The position numbers and the translations under genes were made by a program. DNA of 5,765 nt. Origin: Bordetella parapertussis. GTDB lineage: Bacteria > Pseudomonadota > Gammaproteobacteria > Burkholderiales > Burkholderiaceae_C. Every line of letters starts with the position of its first letter. Position 1 is the first letter of the stretch. The notes below the pieces were generated by a model that was not told the DNA's origin, did no database searches, and worked only from the letters and a program-made list of their open reading frames with translations. Below, piece by piece: positions 1 through 5,765 of the stretch. The stretch is from the NCBI GenBank assembly GCA_945900685.1, contig CAMDJS010000120.1:1-5765 (forward strand). Reading direction: 5' to 3'.

Positions 1-27
1 CGTTTGTATTGGCCTGAGTTGAAATGA
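1..27 (+). CDS. C-terminal end of upstream gene, probably 2-pyrone-4,6-dicarboxylate hydrolase
   Basis: Reading from base 1, the frame gives RLYWPELK followed by TGA at 25-27, nine bases before the pmdA start. Amidohydrolase-type PDC hydrolases (LigI/PmdD) usually end shortly after an Asn-Pro-Ala-Arg-Leu-Tyr segment, so the RLY fits. In Comamonas-type clusters pmdD lies directly before pmdA. Eight residues are too few to prove identity, so the assignment rests mainly on gene order. Confidence 0.45.
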   Translation, partial: RLYWPELK

Positions 28-36
28 AAGACACAC

Positions 37-1343
<1,307 letters not shown>

Positions 1344-1349
1344 TTTTGT

Positions 1350-1386
1350 CCTTGCATTTTGATAGTTTAGGTATTAAAATGCAAGG
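1350..1386 (+). promoter_or_regulatory. Perfect 11-bp inverted repeat with embedded promoter, abutting the ATPase start codon
   Basis: CCTTGCATTTT (1350-1360) and AAAATGCAAGG (1376-1386) are exact inverse complements separated by 15 bases, and the right arm ends at the base before the ATG at 1387. A plausible sigma-70 promoter is built into the arms: TTGCAT (1352-1357), a 17-base spacer, then TAAAAT (1375-1380). This would put the transcription start at about 1387, giving a leaderless or nearly leaderless mRNA. The symmetry suggests an operator. A hairpin is also possible, but no T-run follows, so it is not a normal terminator. The repeat is direct observation; promoter and operator roles are inferred. 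Confidence 0.6.
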
Positions 1387-2586
1387 ATGTTTCAACGTCA
1401 ATTACTCACAGATTTGCAGGACAGGTTGGGTTTTTACCCTGGTGTTGTGCTGCTAGGTGCTCGTCAGGTTGGCAAGTCCACGCTGGCGCGCACCATTGCG
1501 CAGCAAACCCCTGAGGCTGTATTCCTTGATCTTGAAATCCCTGTGGATCGCGCCAGACTAGACAACCCCGCTGCATTTTTTGCTGCGCATCGCTCGCATC
1601 TCGTAGTGCTGGATGAAGTACAAAGTGTTCCCGAGCTTTTCACCCAGCTTCGCCCCGAGATTGATGCTGCCAGACATCCCGGACGGTTTTTATTGCTAGG
1701 TTCAGCCAGTGGCACATTGCTGCGGCAAACGGCTGAGTCCTTGGCCGGGCGGGTCAGTTATATGGAGTTACCGCCCTTGCAGTGGCAAGAAATTCAAGCC
1801 GAGGTACGTTCTACAGCCAGCGAAAGTGAGCAATTGCTGGCACTGCAAAACTATTGGCAACGTGGTGGCATGCCGTTGAGTTTGCTGGCCACATCAGATG
1901 CCAAGTCCTTGCGCTGGCGCAATGATTATTTGCAGTCGCTGGTGCGGCGCGATTTGCCAACGCTTGGCATCACCATCCCTGGTGAAACACTGTGGCGTTT
2001 TCTGCGCATGTTGGCGCATCAACACGGACAGTTATTCAACGCATCGGCGCTGGCGGTGGCCATGGGCGGGATATCGCCAATTACCGCCAGTCGTTATTTG
2101 GATATTTTTTGTGAAGCGTTGATTGTTCGCCGCGTGGAACCGTATTTCGTCAATTTGGGTAAGCGTCTGCTGAAGTCACCCAAAATTTATTTTCGCGACA
2201 GTGGGTTGTTGCACGCATTACTCAACATCGGTAACGCGCACGATTTGCAAGGTCATCCGGCGGCTGGTTATTCATGGGAAGGCATGGTGATCAATCAGAT
2301 TGCTGCGTTGGTGCCGTATTTAGGCGGAGGCAACGCCACGCTGTACTTTTACCGCACCAGTGCTGGTGCTGAAATGGATGCCGTCATTGACACCGGCAGC
2401 GAACGCATAGGGTTTGAAATCAAGCTCTCCGACGCGCCACGCGTGACCAAAGGTTTTTGGAACGCGTGCGCTGACTTGCAACTCAGCCGCGCCTATGTGG
2501 TCGCCCCGGTTAGCAGCAGTTGGCCATTGAGTGACACGGTGCAAGTCATACCGCTAGCGAAACTGCCTGCGGTGTTTGGTTTGTGA
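1387..2586 (+). CDS. AAA_14/DUF4143-family ATP-binding protein
   Basis: A 399-residue protein with the two-domain layout of AAA_14 plus DUF4143 proteins, a widespread family of unsettled cellular role. The N-terminal P-loop domain has Walker A GARQVGKS at residues 24-31, Walker B LVVLDE ending in Asp76-Glu77, and a sensor-like LLGSAS at 103-108. A helical, winged-helix-like middle region (about 195-255) follows. The C-terminal domain contains the typical PKIYFRDSGLLHALL (265-279), WEGMVINQI (297-305) and FYRTSAGAEMDAVID (321-335). Glu298, Asp331 and Glu344-x-Lys346 fit a PD-(D/E)XK nuclease-like core. The start at 1387 matches the family's usual beginning a few residues before the P-loop, yet no spaced Shine-Dalgarno precedes it. 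The gene is intact, with the length and motifs of an active ATPase. It is unrelated to protocatechuate breakdown and sits between pmdB and the pentapeptide gene. Confidence 0.88.
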   Translation: MFQRQLLTDLQDRLGFYPGVVLLGARQVGKSTLARTIAQQTPEAVFLDLEIPVDRARLDNPAAFFAAHRSHLVVLDEVQSVPELFTQLRPEIDAARHPGRFLLLGSASGTLLRQTAESLAGRVSYMELPPLQWQEIQAEVRSTASESEQLLALQNYWQRGGMPLSLLATSDAKSLRWRNDYLQSLVRRDLPTLGITIPGETLWRFLRMLAHQHGQLFNASALAVAMGGISPITASRYLDIFCEALIVRRVEPYFVNLGKRLLKSPKIYFRDSGLLHALLNIGNAHDLQGHPAAGYSWEGMVINQIAALVPYLGGGNATLYFYRTSAGAEMDAVIDTGSERIGFEIKLSDAPRVTKGFWNACADLQLSRAYVVAPVSSSWPLSDTVQVIPLAKLPAVFGL

Positions 2587-2605
2587 GTTAATTGGTATTT
2601 GTATA

Positions 2606-2635
2606 TTCATATTTTTATTTTTTAATGCTTATAAA
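2606..2635 (+). promoter_or_regulatory. Possible promoter of the pentapeptide-repeat gene
   Basis: The 112-base gap between the ATPase and the next start codon is very AT-rich at its left end. TTCATA (2606-2611) and TATAAA (2630-2635), 18 bases apart, form a reasonable sigma-70 pair, which would leave a leader of about 55 bases. In AT-rich DNA such matches arise easily, so this is tentative. Confidence 0.35.
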
Positions 2636-2698
2636 TAGCTCAAAACAGACCTTGATAAACGGCGGCAAAGTGTCGCTGTGGTGGGAGTGAGGTTAGTA

Positions 2699-3337
2699 AT
2701 GAGTGATCACCCGAATATTGAAGATCTGCCTGATTTGTTGGAGGGTATTCCTGTGAGGGAATCCATCCGGCAATTATTTCGTGACCCTGTGAATGGGACA
2801 CCCGACAACATCAGTAAGGAAGGGTGCTTGGCGTTGGCTCGCTTAAGTAATTCATTTTTGGCTTTAATTAATCATCAAGCAGTCAATAGAGAGATTTTGT
2901 GGAACGCGTGGAGGAAAGCATTTCCTGTAACAGGTTCTGTTGGTAATTGGAAGAATAATATTGATTTTTCATGTCACGTTGATGATGGAAATAATTATCC
3001 ATTTTTCATTGATTTTTCGAATTTTGAATTTGGTGACGGTGCGAATTTCAATAGATCCAAATGGCCTTTCTCAGTCAATTTTAAAAAATGCAAATGGGGT
3101 AATTATTGCGATTTGAGTAGAGTTGAATGGGGCGATCGAGGTGACTTCTTATTTGCTGAGTGGGGTGAATGTTGCAATTTCAAATTCTCACAGTGGGGTT
3201 CAGATACCAATTTCTTTCTAGCAAAGTGGGGAATTTTTTGCACTTTTATAGGTTCAACCTGGGGCGATCGTTGTAGATTTATATCTTCACAGTGGAGTAA
3301 AAATTGTAATTTTTTTGGTTCGACTTGGGGGGGGTGA
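2699..3337 (+). CDS. N-terminal part of a frameshifted pentapeptide-repeat membrane protein
   Basis: This frame encodes 212 residues before a TGA directly after a G8 tract. ATG 2699 is preferred over the in-frame GTG at 2678 because GAGG (2689-2692) lies six bases before it. Residues 1 to about 100 are a non-repeat, partly helical head. From about residue 122 an 11-residue repeat begins, with consensus W-G-x-x-C/A-x-F-x-x-A/S-x, Trp codons being exactly 33 bases apart (3062, 3095 and so on to 3326). This is the alternating 5/6 spacing of Pentapeptide_3-type repeats, with Trp in every second central position. The last repeat is cut off and the missing remainder continues in another frame (next entry). 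Without the frameshift the joined product would be 567 residues with C-terminal membrane helices. Alone, this half is a soluble repeat fragment without an anchor. Base composition is strikingly AT-rich compared with its neighbours. Function is unknown; a pseudogene or phase-OFF allele fits best. Confidence 0.75.
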   Translation: MSDHPNIEDLPDLLEGIPVRESIRQLFRDPVNGTPDNISKEGCLALARLSNSFLALINHQAVNREILWNAWRKAFPVTGSVGNWKNNIDFSCHVDDGNNYPFFIDFSNFEFGDGANFNRSKWPFSVNFKKCKWGNYCDLSRVEWGDRGDFLFAEWGECCNFKFSQWGSDTNFFLAKWGIFCTFIGSTWGDRCRFISSQWSKNCNFFGSTWGG

Positions 3338-3488
3338 TGCGAATTTTAATGGTGCTAAATGGGGTCAAGGCGCCTACTTCATAGGTGCTCAATGGAGGGG
3401 GAGTGCTTATCTTGAAGGTACACAGTGGGGGCGAGATATTGATTTCAGTGGCGCATGTTGGTTTGGAAAAGTGAATTTTGGTGGTGTG
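3062..3488 (+). repeat. 33-bp-period coding repeat array (11-residue Trp-Gly/Phe units)
   Basis: Thirteen consecutive units start with Trp codons at 3062, 3095, 3128, 3161, 3194, 3227, 3260, 3293, 3326, then 3360, 3393, 3426 and 3459. Spacing is 33 bases throughout except 34 across the G tract. Units read WGNYCDLSRVE, WGECCNFKFSQ, WGIFCTFIGST, WGQGAYFIGAQ and so on. Residue 5, two before the Phe, is Cys in units 2, 4, 6, 7 and 8 and Ala in units 9-11. Residue 10, two before the next Trp, is mostly Ala or Ser. This matches the small-residue (i-2) and aromatic (i) pattern of a right-handed quadrilateral beta-helix. Confidence 0.85.
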
Positions 3489-4403
3489 GATTTAAAAACC
3501 TTAAGACATTTATTTCACGATCAAAAGCAATTCGACAAGGCTAAAGATTGGAGCGAACAACACGGAGGAGAATCAAATATTTTTTTCAATATGGATTTTT
3601 CCGGTGTGCGCTTTATGGGTGATGTTGATTTCAGTAATCGTAAATTCACGGAGAGCGTTTTTTTTGGAGTTTTGCAATCTAGCTCCAAAAAACCTAATCG
3701 ATTAATAAATGATAAAAGGCAACTACTGCGAGTGAAGCGAGATTTTTTAACGTCCGTTCCGATTGTGGAAAACGATGATTTGGTTTTTGAATTAGACCCT
3801 GACCAGCGTTTACATGTTGTCTTCGGTGCCGCCCCAAAGTTTCACGGCTGCGAACTCCACCAAGACACCAGTTTCGAAGGCGCAGAATTTCCCAAGCCCA
3901 CCGGCAGTGAAGAAGTTGCACGGATATATCGAACTTTGAAACTCGCTTTCAATAAGCAGCAAGCCATCCGCGAAGAGCAGCGATTCTTCAAATTGGAAAT
4001 GGAAGAGGAAACGTTGCGTGAGACGGGTTTGAAGCGTTGGCTCTTCAAGGCCTACAAAAAGCTCAGCGATTACGGATTCAGTATCACGCGTCCGCTTAAC
4101 TATGGTGGCTTGAGTGTGATGGCGTTGACAGCGGTATATGGCCTGCTGTCTTGGCTGGGGCAGTGTGGCCTGACTGTGCAGGCTTGTCAGTTTGCGCCTC
4201 AGTGGTTGGAGTTCTCTTTGCTACAAACCTTACCCTTGCCGGGCTTGGACAAATTGAGTGAAGCTGCTAGTAAAGTGTTTTGGCCTGTGGGTGCTTGGTG
4301 GGGCTTGGTTTTGTCGGCTTTGGTCACCTTGCATAAAACCATCAGCATTGCCACACTATTTCTTGTAGGCCTCGCTCTTCGAAACCTCTTCAAGCTGAAG
4401 TAA
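3315..4403 (+). CDS. C-terminal part of the frameshifted pentapeptide-repeat membrane protein
   Basis: Genuine coding in this frame resumes after the G tract (GAT at 3336). A TTG at 3315 is the only start-like codon near it, has no convincing ribosome site and lies inside the other frame, so independent translation is doubtful. In joined numbering (567 residues) it contains the remaining repeats to about residue 262, two further patches of Phe-based repeats (about 298-323 and 380-399), a charged helical segment likely to form a coiled coil (about 402-441), and a hydrophobic C-terminus. Likely membrane helices are at about 469-487 (GGLSVMALTAVYGLLSWLG) and in the last 42 residues (about 527-562), ending in a basic LRNLFKLK tail. 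That order is common in membrane-anchored pentapeptide proteins. G+C rises from 30% (3661-3720) to 55% (3841-3900) within this half, suggesting a mosaic gene. Function is unknown. Confidence 0.7.
   Translation: MVRLGGGDANFNGAKWGQGAYFIGAQWRGSAYLEGTQWGRDIDFSGACWFGKVNFGGVDLKTLRHLFHDQKQFDKAKDWSEQHGGESNIFFNMDFSGVRFMGDVDFSNRKFTESVFFGVLQSSSKKPNRLINDKRQLLRVKRDFLTSVPIVENDDLVFELDPDQRLHVVFGAAPKFHGCELHQDTSFEGAEFPKPTGSEEVARIYRTLKLAFNKQQAIREEQRFFKLEMEEETLRETGLKRWLFKAYKKLSDYGFSITRPLNYGGLSVMALTAVYGLLSWLGQCGLTVQACQFAPQWLEFSLLQTLPLPGLDKLSEAASKVFWPVGAWWGLVLSALVTLHKTISIATLFLVGLALRNLFKLK
3327..3334 (+). repeat. G8 homopolymer tract at the frameshift point
   Basis: Eight consecutive G residues follow the ninth Trp of the array (T of the TGG codon at 3326). 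With seven G the codons read W-G-G-D-A-N-F-N-G-A-K-W, restoring the exact 11-residue register and joining both halves. With eight G translation ends at TGA 3335-3337. Possible explanations are slipped-strand phase variation, a fixed inactivating insertion, ribosomal or polymerase slippage, or a sequencing error in a homopolymer. Confidence 0.85.
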
Positions 4404-4431
4404 TTGACTTCAATTCATCACTGGCTAAATA
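4404..4431 (+). promoter_or_regulatory. Probable higA promoter
   Basis: TTGACT (4404-4409) matches the -35 consensus at five of six positions and is followed after 16 bases by TAAATA (4426-4431), a modest -10 match. Transcription would start around 4437, inside the palindromes at 4435-4451. This fits autorepression by the encoded antitoxin. A second -35-like TTGACC at 4432-4437 lacks a good -10 partner. Confidence 0.45.
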
Positions 4432-4434
4432 TTG

Positions 4435-4451
4435 ACCGTTTAACGGTAAAC
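4435..4451 (+). promoter_or_regulatory. Overlapping palindromes, candidate HigA operator
   Basis: ACCGTT-T-AACGGT (4435-4447) is a perfect palindrome with a one-base centre. GTTTA-ACGG-TAAAC (4438-4451) is a second perfect inverted repeat overlapping it. They lie 18 bases before the higA start codon. HigA-family XRE antitoxins are known to autoregulate through TTAAC/GTTAA-type palindromes, and TTAAC occurs here. Operator function is inferred from position and symmetry. Confidence 0.55.
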
Positions 4452-4469
4452 TGAACTTAGAGAAATGCC

Positions 4470-4772
4470 ATGACCATCAAAAACGGTATGCGACCCGTAC
4501 ACCCCGGTGAAATTTTGCGTGAAGACTACTTGGTGCCTTTGAACATGAGCGCACATGCTTTGGCCAAACGGCTGCATATTCCTGCCAGTCGCATCAACGA
4601 TATCGTGTTGGAACGTCGTGGAGTCAGCGCAGATACCGCCTTGCGATTAGGTTATTTCTTTGGGGGCGATGCACAAAGCTGGCTGAATCTGCAATCTATG
4701 TACGACCTTAGGGTGGTAGAAATTGCCAAGTCTTCAAGTATCTCCAAACAGATTGAGCCCTTGGCTGCTTAA
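4470..4772 (+). CDS. higA: HigA-family addiction-module antitoxin (XRE type)
   Basis: A 100-residue protein with the hallmark HigA opening RPVHPGEILREDYL (residues 8-21), followed by a helix-turn-helix of the Cro/XRE type: MSAHALAKRLHIPASRINDIVLERRGVSADTALRLGYFFG (about 26-65). The DAQSWLNLQSMYDL segment (67-80) is also typical of the family. Such proteins bind DNA as dimers, repress their own operon and neutralise the RelE-like mRNase HigB. In HigBA modules the toxin normally precedes the antitoxin, but the 66 bases between the pentapeptide stop and this ATG cannot encode it, and none follows. The gene therefore looks like an orphan antitoxin. Its ribosome site is weak (AGAG at 4459-4462). 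Length and motifs suggest an intact protein. Confidence 0.88.
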   Translation: MTIKNGMRPVHPGEILREDYLVPLNMSAHALAKRLHIPASRINDIVLERRGVSADTALRLGYFFGGDAQSWLNLQSMYDLRVVEIAKSSSISKQIEPLAA

Positions 4773-4820
4773 ATGAATTAACGAATCGCCTGTTGACAAA
4801 ACATTTCATTAATTATTTAA
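4769..4820 (+). repeat. Imperfect AT-rich inverted repeat between higA and pmdC
   Basis: TTAAATGAATTAACGAA (4769-4785) pairs with TTCATTAATTATTTAA (4805-4820): the reverse complement of the second arm matches the first at 15 of 16 aligned positions with a one-base gap. The 19-base loop contains the -35 TTGACA. The left arm overlaps the higA stop codon and contains TTAACG, like the candidate HigA operator. It may be an operator or a weak hairpin; its AT-richness lowers its significance. Confidence 0.45.
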
Positions 4821-4821
4821 A
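4793..4821 (+). promoter_or_regulatory. Probable pmdC promoter
   Basis: TTGACA (4793-4798) is a perfect -35 consensus, followed after 17 bases by TTTAAA (4816-4821) or after 15 bases by TATTTA (4814-4819). It lies just upstream of the pmdC ribosome site, so transcription may start very close to, or partly overlap, that site. It could give pmdC expression independent of the interrupted pmd operon. Confidence 0.5.
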
Positions 4822-4823
4822 CA

Positions 4824-4828
4824 AAGGA
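4824..4828 (+). promoter_or_regulatory. Ribosome binding site of pmdC
   Basis: AAGGA is five bases before the ATG at 4834 and supports this start, which also gives the expected MTIKVALAGAGAFG beginning of the family. Confidence 0.65.
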
Positions 4829-4833
4829 TTCCC

Positions 4834-5765
4834 ATGACCATCAAAGTAGCCTTGGCCGGTGCCGGCGCATTCGGCATCAAACACCTGGACGGCATCAAGC
4901 TGATCGACGGCGTTGAAGTGGTGTCGCTGATCGGGCGCGATTTAGCCAAGACGCAAGAAGTCGCGGACAAATACGGCATCGCACACGTCACCTCCGATTT
5001 GAACGACAGCTTGTCCATCAAAGAAGTGGACGCGGTGATTTTGTGTACACCCACGCAAATGCATGCATCACAAGCGCTGGCATGCATGCAAGCTGGCAAG
5101 CATGTGCAAGTGGAAATTCCGTTGTGTGATGTGTACCGTGACGGCGCGCAGGTGTTGGAGTTGCAAAAGCAAACCGGTCTGGTCGCCATGTGCGGCCACA
5201 CGCGTCGCTTCAATCCCAGCCATCAGTATGTGCACCAGCAAATACAGGCGGGCAAATTCAACATCTACCAAATGGATGTGCAAACCTATTTCTTTCGCCG
5301 CACCAACATGAACGCGCTCGGTCAAGCGCGCAGCTGGACCGACCATTTGCTGTGGCACCACGCGGCGCACACGGTGGATTTGTTCGCCTACCAAGCGGGC
5401 AGCCCGATTGTGAAAGCCAACGCCATGCAAGGACCGATTCACCCGACGCTTGGCATTGCCATGGACATGAGTATTCAACTGCAAGCTGCCAATGGCGCGA
5501 TTTGCACGCTCTCGCTCAGCTTTAACAACGACGGTCCCTTGGGCACGTTTTTCAGATACATAGGCGATAACGCCACTTACATCGCGCGTTACGACGATTT
5601 GTTCAACGGCAAAGAGGAAAAACTCGATGTGTCCAAAGTGGCGGTGTCTATGAACGGCATCGAATTGCAGGACAGAGAATTTTTCTCAGCCATACGCGAA
5701 GGCCGCGAACCGAACGGCAGTGTGGCGCAAGTGCTGCCTTGCTATCAGGTGCTGCACGATTTGGA
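4834..5765 (+). CDS. pmdC: 4-carboxy-2-hydroxymuconate-6-semialdehyde dehydrogenase (3' end outside window)
   Basis: A Gfo/Idh/MocA-fold oxidoreductase of the LigC/PmdC type. It oxidises the hemiacetal form of 4-carboxy-2-hydroxymuconate-6-semialdehyde, the PmdAB product, to 2-pyrone-4,6-dicarboxylate with NAD(P)+ in the cytoplasm. About 310 residues are visible with no stop; family members are around 315-320 residues, so only a few are missing. The Rossmann dinucleotide loop GAGAFG is at 9-14. CTPTQMHA (about 71-78) and VEIPLCD (about 93-99) correspond to the family's CTP and EKP regions, with Ile in place of Lys as expected for LigC-like enzymes. GHTRRFNPSHQ (about 121-131) and the His-rich WTDHLLWHHAAHTVD (about 168-182) mark the substrate domain. 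The visible reading frame is unbroken and composition returns to the GC-richer pmd style. It is displaced from pmdB by the ATPase, pentapeptide and higA genes. Confidence 0.92.
   Translation, partial: MTIKVALAGAGAFGIKHLDGIKLIDGVEVVSLIGRDLAKTQEVADKYGIAHVTSDLNDSLSIKEVDAVILCTPTQMHASQALACMQAGKHVQVEIPLCDVYRDGAQVLELQKQTGLVAMCGHTRRFNPSHQYVHQQIQAGKFNIYQMDVQTYFFRRTNMNALGQARSWTDHLLWHHAAHTVDLFAYQAGSPIVKANAMQGPIHPTLGIAMDMSIQLQAANGAICTLSLSFNNDGPLGTFFRYIGDNATYIARYDDLFNGKEEKLDVSKVAVSMNGIELQDREFFSAIREGREPNGSVAQVLPCYQVLHDL

Noticed and set aside
2662..2676. Small hairpin GCGGCA-AAG-TGTCGC before the pentapeptide gene, considered as a terminator
   Set aside because: It has a short six-pair stem with one G-U pair and a three-base loop, and no T-run follows.
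2678..2698. GTG start at 2678 for the pentapeptide gene
   Set aside because: ATG 2699 has GAGG at a good distance, while the GTG has no ribosome site.
3335..3339. TGATG stop-start overlap after the G tract as a re-initiation point
   Set aside because: The ATG at 3337 is in the third frame and reaches a stop after a short run, so it does not restore the repeat protein.
4396..4412. Hairpin TGAAGT-AATTG-ACTTCA at the end of the pentapeptide gene, considered as a terminator
   Set aside because: The stem is weak, six pairs and AT-rich, with no following T-run; it also overlaps the higA -35.
4404..4469. Search for a higB toxin or remnant before higA
   Set aside because: Only 66 bases are available and they carry promoter and palindromes; no toxin-like coding is seen.
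5059..5089. Paired ATGCATGCAT and GCATGCATGC motifs
   Set aside because: They are inside pmdC and explained by Met, His, Ala and Cys codons of the conserved TQMHASQALACMQAG segment.
4809..5484. Minus-strand open frames opposite pmdC
   Set aside because: They are antisense to the clear LigC-type dehydrogenase and have composition typical of shadow frames.

Overview
The window looks like a chromosomal segment from a betaproteobacterium, probably Burkholderiales/Comamonadaceae. The outer genes belong to the protocatechuate 4,5-cleavage (pmd/lig) pathway and run in the D-A-B-C order I know from Comamonas. The species cannot be fixed from the sequence alone.

Layout, all on the + strand. Positions 1-27 hold the last codons of an upstream gene, probably pmdD/ligI (2-pyrone-4,6-dicarboxylate hydrolase). 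pmdA (37-480) and pmdB (483-1343) are the two subunits of protocatechuate 4,5-dioxygenase and sit two bases apart. pmdC (4834 to the window edge, CHMS dehydrogenase) is the next pathway enzyme, but it is separated from pmdB by about 3.5 kb of unrelated DNA.

That insert (about 1344-4833) has three units. The first is an AAA_14/DUF4143-type ATPase (1387-2586) with an intact Walker A, a Walker B and PD-(D/E)XK-like residues. A perfect 11-bp inverted repeat abuts its start codon and contains a plausible promoter. The second is a membrane-anchored pentapeptide-repeat (Pentapeptide_3-like) protein (2699-4403). It is split into two frames at a run of eight G, inside an otherwise strict 33-bp (11-residue) Trp-Gly/Phe repeat. 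The third is a HigA-type antitoxin (4470-4772) with its own promoter and palindromes but no HigB toxin beside it. A TTGACA promoter inside an imperfect AT-rich inverted repeat lies between higA and pmdC, and may keep pmdC expressed.

Pathway logic: PmdAB opens protocatechuate to 4-carboxy-2-hydroxymuconate-6-semialdehyde, PmdC oxidises this to 2-pyrone-4,6-dicarboxylate, and PmdD hydrolyses the pyrone. Single-line hand counts of G+C give 63% in pmdB (841-900), 57% in pmdC (4921-4980) and 55% in the ATPase (1681-1740). The 5' two-thirds of the pentapeptide gene gives only 30% (3001-3060 and 3661-3720), and its 3' end returns to 55% (3841-3900). This supports acquired, mosaic DNA inside the operon. 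I saw no transposase, integrase, tRNA, rRNA or CRISPR array.
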